Shown piece by piece: positions 8,221 through 14,278 of a DNA stretch of 14,278 nt. The DNA is from an uncultured Clostridia bacterium. Its GTDB lineage: Bacteria > Bacillota > Clostridia > Lachnospirales > Bianqueaceae. Position 1 is the stretch's first letter; each line of letters begins with the position of its first letter. The DNA is taken from contig CANOUM010000030.1 of assembly GCA_947570515.1 (NCBI GenBank), positions 1 to 14,278 on the forward strand, given 5' to 3'. The notes under the pieces are model-generated. The model was not told the DNA's origin. It saw nothing but the letters and a program-made list of their open reading frames with translations, and made no database searches. The position numbers and the translations under genes were made by a program.

Positions 8221-8854
8221 AAGCAAATGGGGCGCTGCGTCACAGCTTTTTAGCTACGGTGATTATGTCCTGAGTAAGGGGCAAAGCTTTTATTACATTA
8301 AAGAAGTACAGCTGATCGAAAGCTTTTATGCACTGCGTAACAATCTCGAGCGTCTGGCCTATGCTGCTTTTATGGCTGAGGTAGCGGAAACTCTCATTTT
8401 AGACGGACAGGAAAATCAGATGTTGATGCATCTACTGCTGCGCGGCCTGCTGACCCAGTGCAAAACAGAAAGCGGAGCTGAAAGTCTGGTAGCGGATGCC
8501 TTCGTCTGGCGGGCGCTTTCCGAAAATGGATTTTATCCTGAATTACGGATTTGCCGGCAGTGCGGAAGACGCATGGATGCTTTTCCAGCAGTGCTGGAAC
8601 CAATGACCTTTGATTTCGCATCGGGCGGGATTGTCTGTGGTCAGTGTAAGACAAGCGGAGCTGGCGTACGGCTCACGTCCGGAGGGCTGCGGGCTTTGCA
8701 GTACATAACGGAAATGCCGATGGAGAAAATCTATTCATTTCAGGCGGAAAAAGAGATACAGAAGCAGCTGGATGAGGCAGCGGTGGGATATCTTCTGCAT
8801 CAGACGCAGCGGCAGTATGGAAGTTTGGATTTTATTGGGAATTTGAGATGGTAA
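8105..8854 (+). CDS. recO: DNA repair protein RecO
   Basis: RecO works with RecF and RecR to load RecA onto single-stranded DNA during recombinational repair. The N-terminal OB-fold segment reads RGLIIKEAPMGDKDKRLI and GKISVIAKGA, followed by a helical domain. A four-cysteine zinc site, CRQC (C150, C153) and CGQC (C178, C181), is typical of Gram-positive members. ATG 8105 is preferred because AAGGAG (8093-8098) is six bases upstream and the protein then begins at the family's usual place. ATG 8090, five codons earlier, has only AGGAG four bases away. The start lies inside the yqzL-like frame. The TAA at 8852-8854 falls within the hairpin that overlaps the glyS promoter. Confidence 0.93.
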   Translation: MRGLIIKEAPMGDKDKRLIMLTREIGKISVIAKGALSPKSKWGAASQLFSYGDYVLSKGQSFYYIKEVQLIESFYALRNNLERLAYAAFMAEVAETLILDGQENQMLMHLLLRGLLTQCKTESGAESLVADAFVWRALSENGFYPELRICRQCGRRMDAFPAVLEPMTFDFASGGIVCGQCKTSGAGVRLTSGGLRALQYITEMPMEKIYSFQAEKEIQKQLDEAAVGYLLHQTQRQYGSLDFIGNLRW

Positions 8855-8880
8855 GCCTTGACACTTACCATTTCTTTTGT
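8848..8880 (+). terminator. Possible weak terminator at the recO stop, interleaved with a promoter
   Basis: ATGGTAAG (8848-8855) pairs perfectly with CTTACCAT (8864-8871), loop of eight, followed by a T-rich but interrupted tail (TTCTTTTGTT). The recO stop codon is in the left arm and the glyS -35 box mostly in the loop. The stem is short, so termination may be partial. Confidence 0.5.
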
Positions 8881-8886
8881 TATACT
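8858..8886 (+). promoter_or_regulatory. Near-consensus promoter for glyS
   Basis: TTGACA (8858-8863) and TATACT (8881-8886) are separated by 17 bases. Transcription would start near 8893, leaving a leader of about 40 bases, too short for a T-box riboswitch. Confidence 0.85.
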
Positions 8887-8933
8887 TTCGGTTGATACTT
8901 AGCATTACGCTAATATGGAAGGAATGTGTAAAA

Positions 8934-10322
8934 TTGGAAAAAACGATGGAAAAGATCGTTGCTCTGGCAAAAGCGCGGGGCTTTGTGTATGCAGGTTCTG
9001 AGATCTATGGCGGCCTAGCCAATACATGGGATTACGGTCCGTTGGGCGTGGAGCTTAAAAATAATGTAAAAAGGGCTTGGTGGGAGGCTTTTATTGCCAA
9101 GAATCCTTACAATGTCGGAATGGACAGTGCCATCCTGATGAATCCGGAAGTGTGGGTTGCGACGGGACATGTAGGCAATTTTGATGACCCGCTGATGGAT
9201 TGTAAGGCGTGTAAATCCCGTTTTAGAGCTGATAAGCTGATTGAGGATTATCTGTTTGCCAACGGCCTTACAGCTGAAACGCCGCTGGACGGTTGGAGCA
9301 ATCAGGAGATGGAGCAGTATATTGCTGAAAAAGGCATTGTATGCCCTGTTTGCGGAAAGACTGATTTTACGGGAATTCGTCAGTTTAATCTGATGTTTAA
9401 AACCTTTCAGGGCGTTACAGAGGATGCCAAGGCAACGGTATATCTGAGACCGGAAACGGCGCAGGGTATCTTTGTTAATTTCAAAAATGTACAGCGGACA
9501 ACCCGTAAAAAGATTCCGTTTGGTATCGGTCAGATTGGTAAAAGCTTCAGAAACGAAATTACGCCCGGTAATTTTACATTCCGGACGCGGGAATTTGAAC
9601 AAATGGAGCTGGAGTTTTTCTGTGAACCGGGAACCGATCTTGAGTGGTACGAATATTGGAAGGATTTCAGTTTAAACTGGCTGTATAGACTGGGGCTACA
9701 TAAAGAACATCTGCGTCTGCGTGAGCACAGTAAAGAAGAGCTGGCTTTTTATTCGAGAGGTACCTCTGATATTGAGTATACGTATCCGTTTGGCTGGGGC
9801 GAGCTTTGGGGCATTGCTGATCGTACGGATTATGATTTGACGCGGCATCAGGAGCATTCCGGTGCTGATATGACATATTTTGACCAGGTACAGAATAAAA
9901 AGTATGTGCCGTATTGTATTGAGCCTTCTCTGGGAGCCGACAGGGTTACGCTGGCGTTTCTTTGCGAAGCATATGATGAAGAGGAGATTGGTGAAAACGA
10001 TGTGCGTACGGTACTGCGTTTTCATCCGGCGCTGGCGCCTGTTAAAATGGCGGTGCTGCCGCTTTCAAAGAAGCTGGGAGAAAAGGCGGAGGAGCTTTAC
10101 AAAATGCTGTCTGAACATTATAATGTAGAGTATGATGACGCAGGCAGTATCGGTAAACGCTATCGCAGACAGGATGAGATCGGTACGCCGTTCTGTCTGA
10201 CTGTAGATTTTGATACACTGGAGGACGGCTGTGTTACGATCCGTCACAGAGACAGCATGGAGCAGGAGAGAGTAGCGATTGATCAGCTGCTGCCATACTT
10301 TTCAGATCAATTTCGATTTTAA
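8934..10322 (+). CDS. glyS: Glycyl-tRNA synthetase, single-chain (alpha2) type
   Basis: A class II synthetase that charges tRNA-Gly with glycine. It is 462 residues from a TTG start, the usual size for the homodimeric bacterial type and unlike the separate GlyQ and GlyS chains of B. subtilis. The N-terminal signature RGFVYAGSEIYGGLANTWDYGP is clear. Two CxxC pairs (C90/C93 and C137/C140) form the zinc-binding insert. Motif 2 is FRNEITPGNFTFRTREFEQ (from residue 205), motif 3 is GADR (334-337), and the C-terminal anticodon-binding domain reads PALAPVKMAVLPLS. TTG 8934 is chosen because AAGGAA (8919-8924) is nine bases before it and the protein then begins EKTMEKIVALAK; ATG 8946 is too far from that site, and ATG 8877 would overlap the promoter. 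Confidence 0.97.
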   Translation: MEKTMEKIVALAKARGFVYAGSEIYGGLANTWDYGPLGVELKNNVKRAWWEAFIAKNPYNVGMDSAILMNPEVWVATGHVGNFDDPLMDCKACKSRFRADKLIEDYLFANGLTAETPLDGWSNQEMEQYIAEKGIVCPVCGKTDFTGIRQFNLMFKTFQGVTEDAKATVYLRPETAQGIFVNFKNVQRTTRKKIPFGIGQIGKSFRNEITPGNFTFRTREFEQMELEFFCEPGTDLEWYEYWKDFSLNWLYRLGLHKEHLRLREHSKEELAFYSRGTSDIEYTYPFGWGELWGIADRTDYDLTRHQEHSGADMTYFDQVQNKKYVPYCIEPSLGADRVTLAFLCEAYDEEEIGENDVRTVLRFHPALAPVKMAVLPLSKKLGEKAEELYKMLSEHYNVEYDDAGSIGKRYRRQDEIGTPFCLTVDFDTLEDGCVTIRHRDSMEQERVAIDQLLPYFSDQFRF

Positions 10323-10380
10323 TTGTTCGCCAAAGAAATCAATCTGCCATATGGTTGGCGTTAGCACAGAGGCGACAATT
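10321..10380 (+). promoter_or_regulatory. Structured gap before ppdK with two competing helices
   Basis: AATTGT-CGCC (10321-10331, one bulged T) pairs with GGCGACAATT (10371-10380), ten pairs. Alternatively CGCCAA (10328-10333) pairs with TTGGCG (10355-10360). Both need the CGCC at 10328-10331, so they exclude each other. CCATATGG (10347-10354) is a further palindrome. No T-run follows, so this is not an ordinary terminator, and no known riboswitch class is recognised. A weak promoter (TTGGCG at 10355, 18 bases to TTTAAA at 10379) is possible. Confidence 0.4.
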
Positions 10381-10417
10381 TAAATAAAAACAAAAAACTT
10401 TTAGGAGGTTGTTTTAC

Positions 10418-13045
10418 ATGGGCAACAAATGGGTATACCGTTTTACCGAAGGAAACGCATCCATGCGTAACCTGCTGGGTGGTAAAGGCGCAAACCTGGC
10501 CGAGATGACCGGACTGGGACTGCCGATTCCCCAAGGTTTTACCGTGACCACTGAGGCTTGTACAGATTATTATACCAGTGGAAAAAAGATTACGGAAGAA
10601 ATTCAGGGTCAGATTTTTGAGGCGATGACTTGGCTTGAGGAGCTGAATGGCAGAACGTTCGGAGATACTGAGAATCCGCTTTTGGTATCGGTTCGTTCCG
10701 GCGCAAGAGCATCCATGCCTGGTATGATGGACACCATCCTGAATCTGGGACTGAACGATGTATCGGTAGAAGGTTTTGCAAAGAAGACCGGAAACCCCAG
10801 ATTTGCATATGATTCTTATAGAAGATTCATTCAGATGTTCTCTGATGTTGTTATGGAGGTTCCCAAGAGCTTCTTTGAGAAAATCATTGATGAGCTGAAA
10901 GAAGAGAAGGGCGTTCATTACGATACAGAGCTTACAGCAGAAGATCTGAAAGAGCTGATTAATCGTTTTAAGAAAGTATACAGTGAAAACATGAATGGGG
11001 AAGAATTCCCGCAGGATCCTAAAGTACAGCTGATGGAAGCTGTAAAGGCTGTATTCCGTTCCTGGGACAACCCCCGTGCTATTGTATACAGAAGAATGAA
11101 TGATATTCCCGGTGATTGGGGTACTGCTGTAAACGTGCAGACTATGGTATTTGGTAACATGGGTGAAACCTCTGGTACCGGCGTTGCCTTTACTCGTAAT
11201 CCTTCTACCGGTGAGAAAGGTATTTTTGGTGAATACCTGATTAATGCACAGGGTGAAGACGTAGTAGCCGGTGTTCGTACGCCTCAGCCGATTACGCAGC
11301 TTGAGAAGGATTTGCCGGAGTGCTATGCTCAGTTTATGGAGCTGGCTATGAAACTGGAAAATCACTATGCGGACATGCAGGATATGGAATTTACGATTCA
11401 GGAAGGTAAGCTGTATTTCCTGCAGACTCGTAATGGTAAGAGAACAGCTCCGGCTGCTATTCAGATCGCCTGCGATTTAGTTGATGAAGGAAAGATCACA
11501 CCTGAGGAGGCTGTATGCCGTATCGAGGCTAAGTCTTTGGATCAGCTGCTGCATCCTACATTTGATACCGCTGCTTTGAAAGCCGGCGAAGTAATCGGTT
11601 CTGCGCTTCCGGCATCTCCGGGTGCTGCTGCAGGTCGTGTATACTTTACGGCAGAAGAGGCAAAGGATCATCATGAGGCTGGCGAGAGAGTCATTTTGGT
11701 TCGTCTGGAGACCTCTCCTGAAGATATCGAGGGTATGCATGCTGCTGAGGGTATTTTAACGGTTCGCGGCGGTATGACTTCCCATGCTGCAGTAGTAGCT
11801 CGTGGTATGGGTACCTGCTGTGTATCCGGCTGCGGTGAAATTAAGATCAATGAAGAAGAGAAATTCTTTGAACTGGGCGGTTATACGTTCCATGAGGGCG
11901 ATTATATTTCCTTAGATGGTACTACCGGTAAGATTTACAAGGGCGACATCAAGACAGTAGAAGCTTCCGTAAGCGGAAACTTTGGCCGTATTATGGGCTG
12001 GGCTGACCAGTTCCGTAAGCTGCAGGTTCGTACCAACGCAGATACGCCTGCAGATACGATCAATGCTGTTAAGCTGGGCGCTGAGGGTATCGGCCTTTGC
12101 CGTACAGAGCATATGTTCTTCGAAGCAGACAGAATTCCCAAGATTCGTAAGATGATTCTGTCGGATACAGTGGAGGCCAGAGAAGAAGCGCTGAACGAGC
12201 TGATTCCGTTCCAGAAGGGTGATTTCAAAGCTATGTATAAGGCTTTGGAGGGCCGTCCGATGACCGTTCGTTATCTGGATCCCCCGCTTCATGAGTTTGT
12301 TCCTACGGATCCCGAAGATATCAAAGCTTTGGCAGACGATATGGGTCTGACGCCTGAGCAGGTAAAGGCAAAATGTGATGAGCTGCATGAGTTTAACCCG
12401 ATGATGGGACATCGTGGCTGCCGTTTGGCTGTTACCTATCCTGAGATTGCTAAGATGCAGACTCGTGCGGTTATGGAGGCTGCTATTGAAGTTAAGGAAG
12501 AGGAAGGCTATGATATCGTTCCTGAGATCATGATCCCTCTGGTAGGCGAGAAAAAAGAGCTGAAATATGTTAAGGACATTGTCATTGAAGTAGCAGAGCA
12601 GGTTAAGAAAGAGAAGAATTCTGACATTCAGTACCACATTGGTACCATGATCGAGATTCCGAGAGCTGCTTTGACTGCTGATCAGATTGCAGAGGAGGCT
12701 GAGTTCTTCTCCTTTGGTACGAATGACCTGACGCAGATGACTTTTGGTTTCAGCCGTGATGATGCTGGTAAATTCTTAGATTCTTATTATAAGGCTAAGA
12801 TTTATGAATCTGATCCGTTTGCACGTTTGGATCAGACCGGCGTTGGTCAGCTGGTTCAGATGGCTGCTGAAAAGGGTCGTGCAACACGTCCGAATATTAA
12901 GCTGGGTATCTGCGGAGAGCATGGCGGAGATCCGTCTTCCGTTGAGTTCTGCCATAAGGTTGGCCTGACCTATGTGTCTTGCTCACCTTTCCGTGTACCG
13001 ATTGCTCGTTTGGCTGCTGCACAGGCTGCACTGAACAATAAATAA
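10418..13045 (+). CDS. ppdK: Pyruvate, phosphate dikinase
   Basis: This enzyme interconverts pyruvate, ATP and phosphate with phosphoenolpyruvate, AMP and pyrophosphate. Many anaerobes run it toward pyruvate to gain ATP from glycolysis. At 875 residues it has the length of the Clostridium symbiosum enzyme and matches it closely from memory. The N-terminal ATP-grasp domain starts GNASMRNLLGGKGANLAEM. The swivelling phosphohistidine domain has GGMTSHAAVVARG with H456 (H455 in C. symbiosum). The C-terminal pyruvate/PEP barrel ends with GICGEHGGDPSS, C832 being the catalytic cysteine. ATG 10418 is chosen because AGGAGG (10403-10408) is nine bases upstream; an in-frame TTG at 10409 directly touches that site. 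Codon choice is strongly biased (CGT, GGT, GCT), unlike its neighbours, and suggests high expression. No PPDK regulatory kinase gene is in the window. Confidence 0.98.
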   Translation: MGNKWVYRFTEGNASMRNLLGGKGANLAEMTGLGLPIPQGFTVTTEACTDYYTSGKKITEEIQGQIFEAMTWLEELNGRTFGDTENPLLVSVRSGARASMPGMMDTILNLGLNDVSVEGFAKKTGNPRFAYDSYRRFIQMFSDVVMEVPKSFFEKIIDELKEEKGVHYDTELTAEDLKELINRFKKVYSENMNGEEFPQDPKVQLMEAVKAVFRSWDNPRAIVYRRMNDIPGDWGTAVNVQTMVFGNMGETSGTGVAFTRNPSTGEKGIFGEYLINAQGEDVVAGVRTPQPITQLEKDLPECYAQFMELAMKLENHYADMQDMEFTIQEGKLYFLQTRNGKRTAPAAIQIACDLVDEGKITPEEAVCRIEAKSLDQLLHPTFDTAALKAGEVIGSALPASPGAAAGRVYFTAEEAKDHHEAGERVILVRLETSPEDIEGMHAAEGILTVRGGMTSHAAVVARGMGTCCVSGCGEIKINEEEKFFELGGYTFHEGDYISLDGTTGKIYKGDIKTVEASVSGNFGRIMGWADQFRKLQVRTNADTPADTINAVKLGAEGIGLCRTEHMFFEADRIPKIRKMILSDTVEAREEALNELIPFQKGDFKAMYKALEGRPMTVRYLDPPLHEFVPTDPEDIKALADDMGLTPEQVKAKCDELHEFNPMMGHRGCRLAVTYPEIAKMQTRAVMEAAIEVKEEEGYDIVPEIMIPLVGEKKELKYVKDIVIEVAEQVKKEKNSDIQYHIGTMIEIPRAALTADQIAEEAEFFSFGTNDLTQMTFGFSRDDAGKFLDSYYKAKIYESDPFARLDQTGVGQLVQMAAEKGRATRPNIKLGICGEHGGDPSSVEFCHKVGLTYVSCSPFRVPIARLAAAQAALNNK

Positions 13046-13114
13046 TCAGAGTTTTTGGTTGTGTTTTCGGGCACACCCCAATATCCCAGAAAGGGTAAAA
13101 AATAATATTCACAG

Positions 13115-13150
13115 ACGGCCTTGAAGGTGAAATCCGTTGAGGCCGTTTTC
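13115..13150 (+). terminator. Probable intrinsic terminator of ppdK
   Basis: ACGGCCT (13115-13121) pairs with AGGCCGT (13140-13146), extendable inward by two wobble pairs, and is followed by TTTTC. It lies 69 bases after the ppdK stop. Confidence 0.7.
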
Positions 13151-13216
13151 ATTGCGTAGCAAAGGAAATCACGGATAGGCCGTGGGACAGAAAAGAGTTT
13201 ATAGCTATGGGTGGAG

Positions 13217-13245
13217 TAGACAAGAAAAAAAGTCACTGTTAGAAT
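13217..13245 (+). promoter_or_regulatory. Candidate promoter of a small transcript
   Basis: TAGACA (13217-13222) and TAGAAT (13240-13245), each five of six to consensus, are 17 bases apart. Transcription would start near 13252, about 40 bases before the small frame at 13294. Confidence 0.5.
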
Positions 13246-13293
13246 AGAGGTAGTTTGCCGACCACGCAACTAAAAGAACAAGGAGGTCTTAGC

Positions 13294-13365
13294 GTGAGAG
13301 ATTTTGCGTTTGGAAAAGGGAGGAGTTTGCTCCGGGAGGCTCATCAAGCATTTATGTTATGCTAA
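13294..13365 (+). CDS. Candidate 23-residue small protein
   Basis: A GTG start with a perfect AGGAGG (13281-13286) seven bases before it opens a frame of 23 codons ending TAA at 13363-13365. The peptide begins MRDFAFGKGRSLLREAH and ends in FMLC. It is basic in the first two thirds and has no membrane segment. A plausible promoter (13217-13245) precedes it and a long hairpin (13384-13425) follows, so the three parts could form one short transcriptional unit. I do not recognise a family. It could also be a leader peptide or a chance frame; its short length prevents codon-use arguments. The ribosome site, unusually good for a non-coding stretch, is the main support. Confidence 0.35.
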   Translation: MRDFAFGKGRSLLREAHQAFMLC

Positions 13366-13383
13366 ACCTGCGGTGTCGTCATA

Positions 13384-13425
13384 AAAGGCCTGCAGGAATT
13401 CCGGAGGGATTGCCTGCAGGTCTTT
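13384..13425 (+). other. Long hairpin following the small frame
   Basis: AAAGG-CCTGCAGG-AATTCC (13384-13402) pairs with GGGATT-CCTGCAGG-TCTTT (13406-13425) around a GGA triloop. That gives 19 pairs with a single bulged G (13412) and two G-T pairs. It could end the small transcript, but little T-run follows the stem. A related hairpin lies at 13617-13642. Confidence 0.6.
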
Positions 13426-13489
13426 GTAGGATTTGGAAAATTATGTGTATGCAAATTGAAAATTGAACTCAAAGTAGATTTGGTTTTGT

Positions 13490-13702
13490 GAACTTATGGT
13501 ATAATAAAGGCGGCAAGGCAGTTTTTGGCTAATCAAATCCCTGAGCCGCCTTATGAGTTTGATGCAGAGCATCAAACTCCGATGTCGTCATGGTATAATA
13601 AAGATACAGAACGACCGCAAGAATCCCGGAGGGATTTCTTGCTAAGTTCACTTACAGCGAACTTGTGTGCAGCGAAGAATGAGCTGAACTTATGGTATAA
13701 TA
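13490..13702 (+). repeat. Array of hairpins and repeated extended -10 promoter motifs
   Basis: GAACTTATGGTATAATA occurs exactly at 13490-13506 and 13686-13702, and ATGGTATAATAAAG at 13496-13509 and 13590-13603. Each copy contains TGGTATAAT, a consensus extended -10 element (13497-13505, 13591-13599, 13693-13701), without a good -35 box. Between them lie hairpins: AAGGCGGC/GCCGCCTT (13507-13514, 13545-13552), GAGTTTGATGC/GCATCAAACTC with an AGA triloop (13555-13579), GCAAGAATCCC/GGGATTTCTTGC with a GGA triloop (13617-13642) and AAGTTC/GAACTT (13644-13664). It resembles a dispersed non-coding repeat family. The ATG frame spanning 13525-13716 reads through these repeats and is not taken as a gene. 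Confidence 0.65.
13693..13701 (+). promoter_or_regulatory. Extended -10 promoter likely driving dapB
   Basis: TGG-TATAAT is a consensus extended -10. Transcription would start near 13708, leaving a leader of about 53 bases before dapB. This is the third copy of the motif in the upstream array. Confidence 0.55.
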
Positions 13703-13760
13703 GAATAAATCATTGATGTTTGCACAAGTGAAGCAATACAGAAAGGAAGGTAATTGACAC

Positions 13761-14278
13761 ATGATAAAAATAGCGGTAGTTGGATGTACTGGTAAACTGG
13801 GTAGCGCTATCATGAGAAATGCTTTAAAAAGTAAGGAAGTTGAGGTTTGTTTTGCCATTGCTCGAAAAGGAAACCGGTATGTTGGAAAACCTATATCTGA
13901 ACTTATTGGAGGAAAGAACGACTTGGCAATTATAGATGATATTGAAGCAGCAGGTGATTGCGATATCTATATTGATTGTACTAACGCAGAAACTTTTATG
14001 AGTAGCAGTTATTCAAAGTATAAAAAAATGAAGAGACCGCTTATTATAGCAACAACTGCATTTTCAAAAGAAGATATAGAAAAGATTAATCTATTAGCAA
14101 CTAATGTTCCCATTTTTATGACAGGAAATTTCAGTGTGGCGTTATATCATTTTATTAAAACAATAAAATTTTATTCAAGAGAAATAAGTTTAGATACAGA
14201 TATTCAAATAGCGGAATATCATCACAATCAAAAGAAAGATGCACCTAGCGGAACTGCATTGATGATAAAAGAGGCTCT
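13761..14278 (+). CDS. dapB: 4-hydroxy-tetrahydrodipicolinate reductase (3' end outside window)
   Basis: DapB reduces the ring product of DapA with NAD(P)H in the diaminopimelate/lysine pathway, which supplies peptidoglycan and lysine. The first 172 codons are visible of a protein usually near 250 residues; the frame is open at the window end. The N-terminal nucleotide-binding loop is GCTGKLGS (8-15). The active-site segment EYHHNQKKDAPSGTA holds H154/H155, a lysine and the substrate-binding SGT. IATTAFS corresponds to the family TTGFS motif. AAGGAAGG (13743-13750) lies ten bases before the ATG. The gene is clearly more AT-rich than era, glyS or ppdK and uses ATA for isoleucine about ten times in this fragment, which suggests a different origin. 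No lysine riboswitch is visible upstream. Confidence 0.93.
   Translation, partial: MIKIAVVGCTGKLGSAIMRNALKSKEVEVCFAIARKGNRYVGKPISELIGGKNDLAIIDDIEAAGDCDIYIDCTNAETFMSSSYSKYKKMKRPLIIATTAFSKEDIEKINLLATNVPIFMTGNFSVALYHFIKTIKFYSREISLDTDIQIAEYHHNQKKDAPSGTALMIKEA

Noticed and set aside
8887..8933. T-box riboswitch before glyS
   Set aside because: The leader from the near-consensus promoter is only about 40 bases, and no T-box motif or specifier stem is visible.
10361..11365. Long minus-strand open frame of 334 codons opposite ppdK
   Set aside because: It lies wholly opposite the clear ppdK gene and the gap before it, has no ribosome site and resembles no family. Strong codon bias in ppdK removes stops from the other strand.
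11912..12637. Minus-strand open frame of 241 codons opposite ppdK
   Set aside because: Same cause: it mirrors the biased codons of ppdK, and its composition shows no protein-like motif.
13490..13702. CRISPR-like or invertible-promoter array
   Set aside because: Repeat units differ in length and content, spacing is irregular, there are no cas genes, and the promoter motifs are in direct orientation without flanking inverted repeats or an invertase gene.
13525..13716. Plus-strand 63-codon frame with repeated WYN segments
   Set aside because: The repeated residues come directly from the DNA repeats (two translations of GGTATAATA), the frame crosses four hairpins, and no ribosome site precedes the ATG.
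13751..13760. TTGACA just before the dapB ATG as a -35 box
   Set aside because: It would place a start inside the gene, and no -10 box stands 17 bases on. The extended -10 at 13693 is the better promoter.

Overview
The window looks like a chromosomal segment of an anaerobic Firmicute of the class Clostridia, most likely Lachnospiraceae. The evidence is the gene set and order (era, yqzL-like, recO, glyS), a single-chain glycyl-tRNA synthetase, a pyruvate phosphate dikinase that closely matches the Clostridium symbiosum enzyme from memory, strong AGGAGG-type ribosome sites, TTG and GTG starts, and a moderate GC content. Every recognised gene is on the + strand. These assignments rest on motif recognition, with no database search.

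Region 1 (1-3854) concerns the cell wall. It holds the C-terminal part of a class B penicillin-binding protein, then a large secreted peptidoglycan hydrolase (amidase, glucosaminidase-like domain, five peptidoglycan-binding repeats). The hydrolase reading frame is broken near 2381, leaving a truncated amidase and an out-of-frame C-terminal remnant. A sigma-A-type promoter for the hydrolase lies inside the terminator hairpin of the upstream gene.

Region 2 (3855-8854) starts with a strong terminator that abuts a promoter. It is followed by an M16C metallopeptidase, the GTPase Era, a small YqzL-like protein and RecO. The YqzL-like frame runs more than 100 bases into recO in another frame. Era (ribosome assembly) and RecO (recombinational repair) form a conserved Firmicute neighbourhood.

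Region 3 (8855-13150) carries glyS, driven by a near-consensus promoter interleaved with a recO-terminal hairpin, then ppdK, with a structured 95-base gap between them. ppdK codon choice suggests high expression. A terminator-like hairpin follows it.

Region 4 (13151-14278) is the least ordinary part. About 600 bases without a conventional gene hold a candidate small transcript (promoter, ideal ribosome site, 23-codon frame, long hairpin). Next comes an array of hairpins with three copies of an extended -10 promoter motif. The last copy appears to drive a clearly AT-richer dapB, which is cut by the window end. No CRISPR array, tRNA, rRNA or transposase gene was seen.
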